DNA of 64,000 nt, from NCBI GenBank assembly GCA_003254885.1, contig QANT01008026.1:1-64000 (forward strand), given 5' to 3'. Source of the DNA: Purshia tridentata (lineage: Eukaryota; Streptophyta; Magnoliopsida; Rosales; Rosaceae). Each line of letters starts with the position of its first letter. The first letter of the stretch is position 1. Made by a program: the position numbers and the translations under genes. Shown piece by piece: positions 35,173 to 45,948 of the stretch. The notes beneath the pieces were generated by a model. It was not told where the DNA came from, searched no databases, and saw nothing but the letters and a program-made list of their open reading frames with translations.

Positions 35173-38100
35173 GAAAGAGTGGATATGAAATCTGCTCAGA
35201 ACTGTTGCAGAGTTATGTAGAATACTCGTATATACATACTTCAATACTCAAACATGCAATAAACTGCATGGCCAAAAAAAAAACATGCAATGAACTGAAA
35301 GCTTGTAATGAATTATAGTGGAGTGGTCCATTTTGATTTTACATATGGATATGGCATAAAAACTGAAAGCCTATGATGAATTACAGTTGAAAGACCCCTT
35401 TAGCTGGTGTTACAGTTAAAATAATACTTACCCTTTTGGAGTGTTTGTTAATATGATGAATTTTTTATTATAACATTTACATTTAGATTGTAAAATGTGC
35501 TGCCGACTGAGCATGTTGGAATCAAACTTCAGCTGTCCTTTCAATCAAATTTGTAAACCACACAAGTCCAAGTGGGAATCTTCTTTGCCGAACGAGTGCT
35601 GAATCATTCAATACTTTATTTTGGTTTTGTTTATATGTGTGGGTTGGAAACTGGGAAACACAATTGGTGCAAGTGTAACCCAAAGGAAATACAGATACCA
35701 GCATATTTCAGTCCACAGGTGCATCTTATTATTGTATGCAGAAAATATCTGTACAAGTGATGGAATTTATCTAAGTTTCCACAAATGCATCTTTATTATA
35801 ATATAGTCCGATATAAAATGATTGACACACCATGCATATATATTATATATCCACTTTCTCAGTTTTTAGGCCTGAGTTGATGAATTTGTTAAAGGGTTGT
35901 ATTTGGCTGGCCACAGCATTCTAATACATGCATGTAAAAGATGTGTCAGACAATGAAAATGGAAGGTGACGAAATGCTAATGTTTGCTTCTGGCACATGA
36001 ATATCCTTTATAAATTATAACACCTAAATATGCTCATCACTAATTTTACAGCTCCAATAACACTAAATGCACTAATTATTATCTAAACTTTAAAGTTGAT
36101 GTAATAGTTATGTCTCATATCTGAATTGACTTTAAAGTTCATTTATTTATACTAAAAGTAAAAAATTGACATCATGTATTACATCAACTGGTGACTAAAA
36201 ATATAAGTAATAAATTATATGAGAAATGGCTAAAATAATGGATAAACTCAAGTTACTATTGCCAACTCCTACTGTTTTTTGGGGGTTGTCCTTTTTGATA
36301 ACTTTACCATTAATGTTTTTATTATATTTATGTCCAGCGTGATTGTATTTTTCATTAATTTGTCTTGAGGGAAACTGACACTCATTTTGGAGGGGAACTT
36401 AATGTTTGATGAGTACAAAAATGTCAAAATTTCAGCCTCCTGTTTCCACAAATAGACCAACCCCAATAAATACTAGTTGCCTTGCCTTCATGTACACACA
36501 TATAAATAGACACATGTATCCAGCCAGCCACCATCTGTTTGAGTAATCCCCACCCTTTTGTTGACTTATCTATGCAATTGCAAGTTAACCCACTTTACTT
36601 GTATATGCATATCTTCTTTCTACGTTCGGATTTGACAAACAAAGAAATCAGAATTAGATATTCTGATTATCCCCTAATAAAAGGGATTAGGATAATAGAT
36701 TAATAGCCACCACCCCATGTGAACCATAAGTTAATGATGTAGTTGGGCAAAGTAGCTAATTAAGTTGCTGTGGATGCATATATGGCATTTGGCATGTTCT
36801 GGAATGTGGACCATCTGCATATCACAAGCTTAAACTAAACAAAGTAGGCAGCTACAAGTCCACCAAGCACAAGGTGAAGAGGCTGCTATTTTGTGCTGGA
36901 GGGCTGCTTGGCTTGCTTGACGGGTTCTCTTCTATCATAATTAGCAAGAAGCTGCTAGGAAATGAAAAATCTTTCATCTCTGCGAGACTGCAGTGCAATG
37001 AAGCAACCACCAAGTTACTAAGAAACATCCCAAAAAAAGTCGATGCAGGGCACGAGGGCTGACTTTATGGAACTCAAACCCAAACAGATTTTTATTGTAA
37101 GGTTATTAATTTGTAGCCAAGCTATGTTGTTATGTTGTGGAAAAGACTGTGCATGGCAATTGTCAAAGGCCTGTGAGACTTCTCAAAGACAAGGCCTGTC
37201 AGAGTCTCATTTTTTTCCAAGCAATGCACACATCTTTGGAGGGTCCAGACAGAGACTGATTGAAAATAAGCTAATAATGTACTCAGATAATCATGTTCAT
37301 GTAGACTAAATGTGAAAGCAAAAAAATTAATATATACTATTTGCTTGCTTTCAGTATTTAATATTATTATTATGAGGTATTTATTTCAGCTTCAATATTA
37401 ATGTGTCAAACAGACCAATGCACACGTTTCACATCCAACGAACAGTTTTGACTTCTGAGTATACAGTTGCCTATTAAACCTGTGAATATGCTAATGGTAT
37501 GAACGCCATGTGTGTACACATATTTATAATTGTCAATCTTGATATGGAATGTCAACCATACCCTTATTATTTTATTACAATTTAAATAATAAACTTAAGA
37601 TTTAAGAATGAATTAAGTAATTATATTACCCTACTTCTAAAATCTCCACTCTAATTCATTCACATACCTCGCATTCTCACTTAAACTTCTACTATTGAAA
37701 AGCCTAGCTTGTATTTGGGTTGGGTTAAGATACAAGCCCAATGATGATGAGATAGTGAGAGAATAATTATTGAATAATCATTATTGATAATCCATGATTA
37801 CCATAAGTGAGAATGTGATCATATACTATGCTGATTAATCTGTGTGTTACTTACTTCATTCACTCAATCCAATGATATTGCACTAGTGGTAGGCTAGCCC
37901 GGACCCATGTAATCGCGAAAGAGAAAGAGCCCATATATATTGGATAGGGGCCCTAGGGTAGGCCTTGACCGCCGGCGGGAACCAAACTTGCGCTACTCCA
38001 GGTTGTACGCTTCCAACGACAAAGGGCAAATTGGGTAATAATGTACCCATTCCTTTATTACAAGAGACCGAGACACACGAGATAATAATGGTACGGAGCG

Positions 38101-38407
38101 CACCCGATAATTCCCGCCGAATTTTATTTATTTGTCTTAAAATTTCCACGAGATACCCGATGTCGGAAGAGTCACGCGCACGCACCGTTTCACGCCAAAA
38201 TCACACACACAGACATGCGTGAACGAAAGCCAAGACCGTGGGGTCCACCCGGGAGCAATTCGAATTGTGATTGGTTATTACCCCCCACTCTCTGGGACGG
38301 AGCGTGAGACTCGCTTTCGGCTCTTTCCCCCACCCTTCAAAATCTCGATTCCCTCTTTTGATTGCTACCGCTCTCTCTCCTCCCTTCTCCCTCCATCTGA
38401 CATTTTC
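35173..38407. other. Intergenic spacer and MKK promoter
   Basis: No supportable gene in 3.2 kb. A modest + strand frame near 36874-37062 lacks an ATG. The segment 37890-38330 is notably GC-richer than its surroundings and holds 'ggaccgccggcgg'-like sequence and an E2F-like ATTCCCGCC (about 38110). It is the likely distal promoter of the MKK gene. Confidence 0.5.
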
Positions 38408-38549
38408 CTCCGCATATCATCCACATCACCATCTCTCTCTCTCTCTCTCTCTCTCTGGTTGTTTTTTTTTTTTTTTTTTTTTTTTNCTCCGCATATCATC
38501 CACATCACCATCTCTCTCTCTCTCTCTCTCTCTGGTTGTTTTTTTTTTT
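38408..38549. other. Duplicated sequence around a single N (likely assembly join)
   Basis: Bases 38408-38485 (CTCCGCATATCATCC..., CT run, GGTTG, T run) are repeated almost exactly at 38487-38549. One N stands between them at 38486. It lies in the 5' leader of the MKK gene. The pattern suggests that two contig ends overlapping at a low-complexity tract were abutted instead of merged. Confidence 0.85.
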
Positions 38550-38866
38550 GTTTCTCTTTCTCATTTTCTTTTTCTCGCTGTTTCCTCCTCTTTTCCTCGC
38601 TCTTGCGGAAGTCTCGAACAGTTCATCGAAACGGAGGAGGAACAAGAAAAAAACGACATCCAATCCAATCCATCACTCAATCACTCAATCAATCAGAGAA
38701 ACGAAACAAAAAACGATGACTACTCGTGATCATCGTTACGATCATCATTCACAATAGCCAGAGAAATTTTTGTCTCTGTATATTCTGTATTTTTTTCGCG
38801 ATATAAAGGAGAATCTCAATCGAGAAACAAAGAACCGGTTCCTCAAAAGCTGACCTGAAACTAACC

Positions 38867-39931
38867 ATGAGACCGATTCAACCACCACCGGGCTCAGCAA
38901 GCCCCATCCCCGCCAGACGCGACCCGAGACGACGTCGTCACGACCTGACCCTTCCGCTTCCTCAGCGCGACACCTCTCTGGCGGTCCCACTCCCTCTCCC
39001 ACCTCCAGGCCCAGGCTCTGCCCAACCCTCCTCCTCCTCCTCCTCCTCGAACGTCAACCAGCAGCTGATCAACTTCAACGAGCTGGAGCGGTCGAACCGG
39101 ATTGGCAGTGGGACTGGCGGAACCGTCTACAAAGTGATCCACCGGCCGAGCGGGCGGCTCTACGCGCTGAAAGTGATCTACGGCCACCACGACGACTCTG
39201 TCCGCCGTCAGATCTGCCGCGAGATCGAAATCCTCCGTGACGTGGACTACCCCAACGTGGTGAAGTGCCACGACATGTTCGACCACAACAGCGAGATCCA
39301 GGTGCTTCTGGAGTTCATGGACGGTGGATCCCTGGAGGGCAAGCACATCTCCAACGAGAAGGCCCTCTCCGACCTCGCCCGCCAAATCCTCTCCGGCCTA
39401 GCGTACCTCCATCGCCGTAAGATCGTCCACCGCGACATCAAGCCGTCCAATCTCCTCATCAACGCCAGGAATCAAGTCAAGATTGCCGATTTCGGGGTTA
39501 GCCGAATACTCGCCCAGACCATGGACCCCTGTAACTCCTCCGTCGGCACCATAGCCTACATGAGCCCTGAAAGAATCAACACGGATCTCAACCACGGCCA
39601 ATACGACGGCTATGCCGGAGATATCTGGAGCCTTGGGGTCAGCATCTTGGAATTTTACATGGGTCGGTTTCCGTTTTCGGTGGCTCGGGGCGGGGATTGG
39701 GCCAGCTTAATGTGGGCTATTTGTATGTCTCAGCCTCCTGAAGCTCCGCCCACTGCTTCCAGAGAGTTCAGGCATTTCATCTCCTGCTGTTTGCAGAGAG
39801 AGCCCTCCAAGCGCTTGTCCGCGGTTCAGTTGTTGAACCATCCGTTTATCTCCGGCAACGGCGGAGGACACAGCCAGGTCCATCAGAATCTTCACTCGTT
39901 GCTACCACCGCCGCGCTCTCTTTCTTCTTAG
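38867..39931 (+). CDS. MKK5: MAP kinase kinase, group C (MKK4/MKK5-like)
   Basis: Dual-specificity MAPK kinase that phosphorylates MPK3/MPK6-type kinases in immunity, stress and stomatal signalling; cytosolic. A single uninterrupted frame of 354 residues, as expected for the intronless MKK4/5 group. The ATG context is CTAACCATGA. The N-terminus has a MAPK docking site: an Arg cluster ([16 protein letters not shown]) followed by leucines. The kinase has the glycine loop [11 protein letters not shown], lysine YALKV, HRD loop [11 protein letters not shown] and DFG (IADFGVSR). Its activation loop ([15 protein letters not shown]) has the plant S/T-x5-S/T phosphosites. The family tail [13 protein letters not shown] is intact. 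The coding sequence is GC-rich against AT-rich flanks. MKK4 and MKK5 cannot be told apart with certainty. Confidence 0.95.
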   Translation: MRPIQPPPGSASPIPARRDPRRRRHDLTLPLPQRDTSLAVPLPLPPPGPGSAQPSSSSSSSNVNQQLINFNELERSNRIGSGTGGTVYKVIHRPSGRLYALKVIYGHHDDSVRRQICREIEILRDVDYPNVVKCHDMFDHNSEIQVLLEFMDGGSLEGKHISNEKALSDLARQILSGLAYLHRRKIVHRDIKPSNLLINARNQVKIADFGVSRILAQTMDPCNSSVGTIAYMSPERINTDLNHGQYDGYAGDIWSLGVSILEFYMGRFPFSVARGGDWASLMWAICMSQPPEAPPTASREFRHFISCCLQREPSKRLSAVQLLNHPFISGNGGGHSQVHQNLHSLLPPPRSLSS

Positions 39932-40646
39932 CTAAACTAGTACTTTCTTTCTTTTTTTTTAATTTCTGTTGGTTCTGCAGCTTCTGCTTTACTTTGGTTA
40001 ATTTTTTCTTCTTCTTCTTTTTTTTTTTTTTACTCTTTTTTATGATAAAATGATGATATTGATCATATGATTTTGTGTTTTTTTGGATAATGATGATGGG
40101 TCGGATTTGAGCTTAGGAAGGAATTGGGGAAATGGGGTGCCTTTGTTTTTAGTTTTTGTTAATCAAATCTATCACTCGATCAACTCAATCAATCTGTCAT
40201 ATTCAGTCCTTGATAATGTGAATGGTTACCAGAAAAGGGAAATTTGGCTTCGGGGAGGCTCTGCTCTTCAAATTTTGAGTAATTAAATTCATTTTAGCTA
40301 TTATGTTATTGATTGGTATGTTATGGGACTCATTGGGTGTTGGTTTTTGTTGACTGAAAGTTTCTTTGCCGTTTTTGGTTAAATTGTTTTGGTGGGTATT
40401 TCTGGGAAGAATCAATTGTGAATCTTTGAGCTGCTGAGCTTATTACGGATGTTTTAGTTGGGTGGATTAGATCTGGTGCATTAGATTTGCCTTTGTAATA
40501 TCACTGCACGAATCTCTGTGTCTATCATCATGGAGATCACAGGAAAAGGAAAGTTGCAGATATTCTATTCTTTGTTAAAAAAAAAAAAAGTGTTTTCCTT
40601 TTGTCTCTCCCTCCTCTCTCTGTCTGGAGCTTTTATCAAAAATGGC

Positions 40647-40690
<44 letters not shown>

Positions 40691-41915
40691 GAACTGTGTA
40701 AATTGTAATGGCTGGGCAACATTTTCACAAAGATGTTTCCTTTTCTTTTTTCTATGCCTTTTCCATGTCATTTGATTTTGCATGGTGTATGTATGGAGAG
40801 GAGAAAAAGAGAGAGAGAGAGAGAGAGAGAGGGTGTTCATATGATTGATGAAGTAGCACACTGGCATTTTATCACCATAAGCAGACTGTCTATGATCAGT
40901 TTTCCCATTGCAGACTCTGAAGCTTCTTCTTTTATTAACAAGCAACAGTTGGTAGGATTTTTGTGGTTATAGTCTTTCTGTTGATGAAAAGCTGCTAATT
41001 TGTTGCCAAACATTTAGACAACTAGATTTAGATGATTCTCTTTGTATGGAATTAAGGACATAGTTATGATTATAGTAAAGGGCATTAAATTATAGAAATT
41101 GCTATTGCTACCAAAATTTGTACTTACTATTAGTCTCTGGCTTCTTATTTTACTACTAATTTGAGGGTGTTTTAAAGCAGCAATTAAAGGGTAGACAACC
41201 GACCATGAGCATGTGTTGGCTTACCTGTCATATATAATTGGGATTTAGAGTTGTGAGAATGGTTTAGGTGTAGTATTTCTAGTCTTAGAAGTGTACTCAA
41301 AATTGGAAACTAAGATGTAAATTGTACTCAAATTGGCAAGTGGGACTGTGAAGTCTGTGAGAGAAATGATGTAGCACAAATCTTACTGTACCATTGTTAC
41401 TTTGGGATTACCTATTACAAAGCAAAAATAGACCTGCTAATCTAAAAGTATAACTAAAACTAGAAATATAGTGTACAAAAGTGGGGTTTGTCCTGCACCA
41501 GAATAATTTTTGAGATGCTTTTCTATCACTCTTATCGGAAAATCATGAGAAATTCAATGGTACTTATATGCCAAACATTTCATAAGCTTATATTCCTTGT
41601 TGGGTCACTGCTTTCTTTTCCTTTCGATCATTGTGATATTGCTGTAGCCATTTAAGTTATTTAACTTTTAATTGTGGTGCATGAATCTCCCTCTTTAATG
41701 TCACTGCATATTTCACGGGAAAAGGATTAGATAAGCTGCATGTGTTTGTGCTATTTGGATACCTTCCTTTCCGTACACTTGTTTGTCTATCGCCTGGGCT
41801 TGAGAGAGAGAGAGAGGGAGAGAGAGAGAGAAATTGTTCACGTCATGAGTAATGACTTGATGATTGATTCACATCTATTCTTGGCATGCCCAACCCTACC
41901 CTTGAAATGAGCAAC
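39932..41915. other. 3' flank of MKK with microsatellites
   Basis: No gene seen. It holds a T run at about 40018-40032, (CT)n at 40652-40687, and (GA)n at 40809-40832 and near 41805-41830. The facing CT and GA tracts make long low-complexity frames on both strands at 40565-40972; these are not genes. Confidence 0.6.
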
Positions 41916-42015
41916 GTAAGATTTGGTTAACATAAAAGTCGACAAATTAAAGCGTTTAGCAATAAGTAAGATTTGGTTAACATAAAAGTCGACAAATTAA
42001 AGCGTTTAGCAATAA
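41916..42015. repeat. Perfect 50-bp tandem duplication
   Basis: Bases 41916-41965 and 41966-42015 are identical 50-bp copies (GTAAGATTTGG...TTTAGCAATAA). This recent duplication sits at the left edge of the older array that follows. Confidence 0.9.
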
Positions 42016-42520
42016 GTATGAACGTACGACAAACCGACAAATAAAGTGTTTAGCAATAAATGCAAATGTGCGATGTTTGCATCTAAAATGGTATACCAAT
42101 TCTAAACCGATAAATTACAGTATTTAACAATAACTATGAACGTGCGACAAACCGACAAATTAAAGTGCTTAAAAACAAGTGCAAACGTCACACGCTTGCA
42201 CTTAAAATGGTATGTATTAAGTATAAACTAATAAAAGCATATTCCAATTCGACAAACTAAAGTACTCAGCAATAAGTGCAAACGTTCGACAAACCACAAT
42301 GCTTAGAAAAAAGTGCGAACTTGCGATTTTTTCACCTAAAACAGTATGTATAAACCAATAAAGCATATTTCAAACTGATAAGCTAAAGTGTTTAGTAATA
42401 AATACAAACGTGCAACAAACCGACAAATCAAAATGCTTTAAAATAAGTACGAATGTATCACGTTTGCACCTAAAACGGTAAGTATAAACCAAAAAGCATA
42501 TTTCAAAACATTACAATAAT
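42016..42520. repeat. Higher-order tandem array of a 45-bp motif
   Basis: A 45-bp motif ('gacaaattaaagtgtttagc' then 'aataagtgcaaacgtgcgac') recurs at about 42035, 42108, 42153, 42250, 42377 and 42422. Short copies alternate with copies carrying a 50-80 bp spacer ('gtttgcacctaaaacggtat...aaagcatatttcaaa'). This gives a composite period of roughly 120-140 bp. There is no coding potential. It may be the subterminal or internal repeat of a transposon, or a young minisatellite. Confidence 0.75.
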
Positions 42521-45243
42521 TGTAAACATCATGTGATGACATATGATGAATGTTTGCAACTCCGATGATAGAAGTATTTATCCCCAACGTGGAGTGGTGG
42601 ATGCTAAGGATAAAGAGGCCTAAAACCTTGATTTTATATATCCTGTTATTCTGTCATAACCAATTAGCTTTGATCCCATGAACACAAATTAATTAAACCC
42701 AAAATCCATAGATCATGAGCGGTTGAATTAGGCGTGAAAGAATTAACTAATCAATCAATCTCAACTTGACCTTCATAAAGCAGCTATCCTGTTTTTTTCT
42801 TCTCCTCCTTCCAATGAGCTAGTCTGGTTAATTGATACACTTGGATTTGTAGGCTGCATCCAGAAAGAAATAGAATATTTGTCATCATATATTCACATGT
42901 AATTCAGATGTCCCTATAGCCTATATAGCCTATGCCCTATACAATAGCTAGATATCATAGGATTGGTAGTCAGGATGCTATATTCATATAGATTATCACA
43001 TTTTGATAGTTTATTTGCCTAACTTGTTTTATTTCAAGAAATAAACGATTTCCCTTAATTATAGTATATTGTGGATATCCTTACGATATGTTATCACAGT
43101 TTCATCCTTTCAACTAGCTAGGGTGACACAGAATAAAGTAACCCTTAATTTAACATAGATCGTAATGAGAACTGTTAAAATGAAATTTTATGAGATCACA
43201 TCAAGTAATACAAGTGAAACTGTATATGTGGGATGGATGAGGCAATAGTAGGGATCTTATGTTCAAATGATGTTCATGTAGTAAAATAATAAAAAACCAG
43301 AAAAAAAGAAAACGATAAAACAATCTTGATTAGCTTTAACCCTATTGGAAAAACAACTTAAAAACGAAAAAGAAAATCGCCAAGTTGAAGGTTTCTGAAA
43401 AAAGAAAAAAATCTGCCAATTTTGTGATTTATACCCAGATTTTTCTGGGCCAACAAAATGAAGTCAATGGAATAATGAAGTCGGAGCCAAAAAAAAAAAC
43501 AAGGAGAATATATACCCCAAGATGGGTGGAAAGGTCATAAAAGAATGAAGTAAAACGAAAGGGACCAAGTTTAATTATTGGTCTTCTTTATATATAAGTA
43601 TCTCCATTTATCACACACTTCAACAAGCATCAAAATTGAAAGGGACCAAGTTTAGATCATAATTCATAAAAAACAAGATTTAAGTACTGTAGGTGTATGT
43701 AAATCATATTGTGAGAAAGTTACATCTTTTGTTATTTTTCGTCAGAATAGAACATAGTAGTGATTTCAACCACAAATGTGGGGTAGAGTCCATATCCTCA
43801 TACTACGTACGTCGGTTAGGGCCTTTTGGCTTGTAATTTAATAACTATTAATGCAAAATAATATGACGTGGTTCATATAAAATCTTGAATGAATGTTAGA
43901 ATAGAAGCCATGCCAACACGTGGAGAGTTTGATTAAGTGGTGTTTTACCAACTTTATATGAGAAAAATTTACTTATAATAGGCATAGGAGCTGATTTAGC
44001 ATCCTAAAAGATAGATTATATCTTAAAATTAGAAAAATTATTATGTAACAAAACATAAAAGTATATGTGTCCTCATGTTATTAAATTAAGATACCAAATT
44101 AGTCACTCTTAAAGTCATTGATAGGTTGCCATGCACTCTATTAGGCTACTTATTTGTTAAGTTAAGTAGTTAATTTTGAACTAATAAGGGTATGTAATCG
44201 TAGCTGCCCAACATTCTTTGACTATGGCCATGTTTGGTAAGTGCAAATATGAATTAGAATGGTAGGTTTCTCATTCTTATGTGTAATCAAAATTTACTAA
44301 ATGGAGATTTCATTTCAAAAGAAAGAGTTTCCCATTTCCATTCCCTTTTTTTAACTTTATAAAATTATATCAATATTATATTTATACTTACAAGAAATTT
44401 TTCGGTCTAATGTTTTCAAACACTGGAATGAAAATATTGCATTTCATAAATTTCTTATAATCATTTGAACGAAAATAGACATGAAATTCATGAACTATCA
44501 TTTCGGAAACAAATACCGGTTCAGTAATGCATTCCATGAATTTCTTAGCAGGAATAACCCCGAAAATGCTCATGAGCAAAAACCCTCAATTTCAAAGGTT
44601 CATTTAAAAGCTTGATCTTATGAGTAATATGAGAGAATACATTTTTATATTTGCTTTGCTTCATGCACAATTTTGTGAGATTTATATAATCTCCATATAA
44701 AAATACAAGAGAATTGGAAAGAAAAAAAAGTTGAGTTGTATAGCATCTTCCTAAATATAAATGACAAAAGTTTAGTGTTAAATAAACAAGATAAAAAATA
44801 AATAAAAATAGTACATTCTTTATGTTTTGCACTTTGGGTCAACATGTGGCAGACGCATTAACAGATGCACGTATATTACAATATGCTTGAATCTAAATCA
44901 AGCTAATGAGTTGTTGGTGGGAGTGTGTGACGCAACAGAAAATTCAAAGATTGGAAAAGCAATTAAACAAGGAGAGCTGAAGCATGAAGTGGCTACTTCT
45001 CAGAACTTTCCTGGTGTGGTTTGCATAAATTGTTTGTCTTGCAACTCTTTGCCGAGTGCCGGCATCCAACGCCATCTCCTCTCCTCTCTTTGACTCACTA
45101 TTCCTCTACTTCTTCTTCTTCTCTCTTACACTTTTATTGATTCAAGTATTGAACTCTCTTCAAATCAGGGAAATCAAAGCAGCCAAGTTATCAAGTAGGA
45201 GCCAAACTTGTGGTGGGCTCCACTCCCCACGCACACCCACTTT

Positions 45244-45251
<8 letters not shown>
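42521..45251. other. Intergenic spacer upstream of CAX
   Basis: No supportable gene over 2.7 kb. Around 44225-44540 lies 'ccatgtttggtaa' with repeated 'cattcc/ggaatg' words in opposite orientations, as in many plant MITE remnants, but no clean ends or target duplication were found. Confidence 0.45.

Positions 45252-45292
<41 letters not shown>
45252..45292. repeat. (CT)n microsatellite in CAX 5' leader
   Basis: A pure CT tract of about 40 bases lies just upstream of the apparent non-coding first exon of the CAX gene, which ends at 45364 with a GTAAAT donor. Confidence 0.85.
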
Positions 45293-45295
<3 letters not shown>

Positions 45296-45948
45296 GAGGC
45301 TGAGACTGAGAAGAAGTTGATCCAGGGGATCATAATCCGGTCCATTTTGCTTTCTGGGTCAGAGGTAAATTCCCCTGTCTTTCTCAGTATCTGTGAATTG
45401 AATCGAATTGAATTGATCTATTATCCGTGTCTGTTTTGGTAGTGTTATATTTGTCACTAAAAGTGAGCTCTTTTCAAGTGGGTTGCTGGTGATTGGATGT
45501 TTTGGCTGATCTATAAGTCTAGCTTGCATTTTATGGCATCTGCAGGAACTTTATTTATTTCAACTTCCAAACAGTGTCTAATATCACTGAGCTTTATTTT
45601 ATATGTGAAAGAAATAAAGGAAACTGGTTTGCTTGCATTCACTCATTTTGGCTACTCTATTGCATCCCATAACTCTTAAAAGCCAGTAAAGTTTGTTACT
45701 TTAAGTAGAAATGCTCACTTATATGGTCACCATACATCACTGGTGTTTGCATATTTATTTTCTGACTTGCCAATAAGTGCCCACGGTTGAATGATTTAAG
45801 TACTAATATGAGTGATTGCTGTGGATGTCTGAGCTACTTTGCCAAATGGGTAAAAAAATCGTATATTTTTGTGAGTATAGGGTGCAGTTTTGGTGTAATG
45901 GGATTTCTGTGTTGTCCCCCTTAATTGGTTGATAATTTGTACGTGCAG

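Noticed and set aside
36001-36010. ATATCCTTTA, resembling a second U12 donor
   Set aside because: It lies in intergenic DNA with no exon upstream and no matching branch point or acceptor.
36874-37062. 62-residue + strand frame upstream of MKK
   Set aside because: Starts on GTG and shows no family features; not enough to call a gene or pseudogene.
38219-38729. Long Ser/Leu- and Phe-rich frames across the MKK leader
   Set aside because: Translations of CT and T runs spanning the N join; low-complexity artefact.
40565-40972. 126- and 79-residue frames with Arg-Glu or Leu-Ser repeats
   Set aside because: Produced by the CT and GA microsatellites 3' of MKK.
41916-42520. Regularly spaced repeats that could suggest a CRISPR array
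   Set aside because: Plant nuclear context, degenerate repeats and homologous spacers; it is a tandem minisatellite.
44225-44540. Possible MITE with 'ccatgtttggtaa' and inverted cattcc/ggaatg words
   Set aside because: I could not find matching ends or a target-site duplication.
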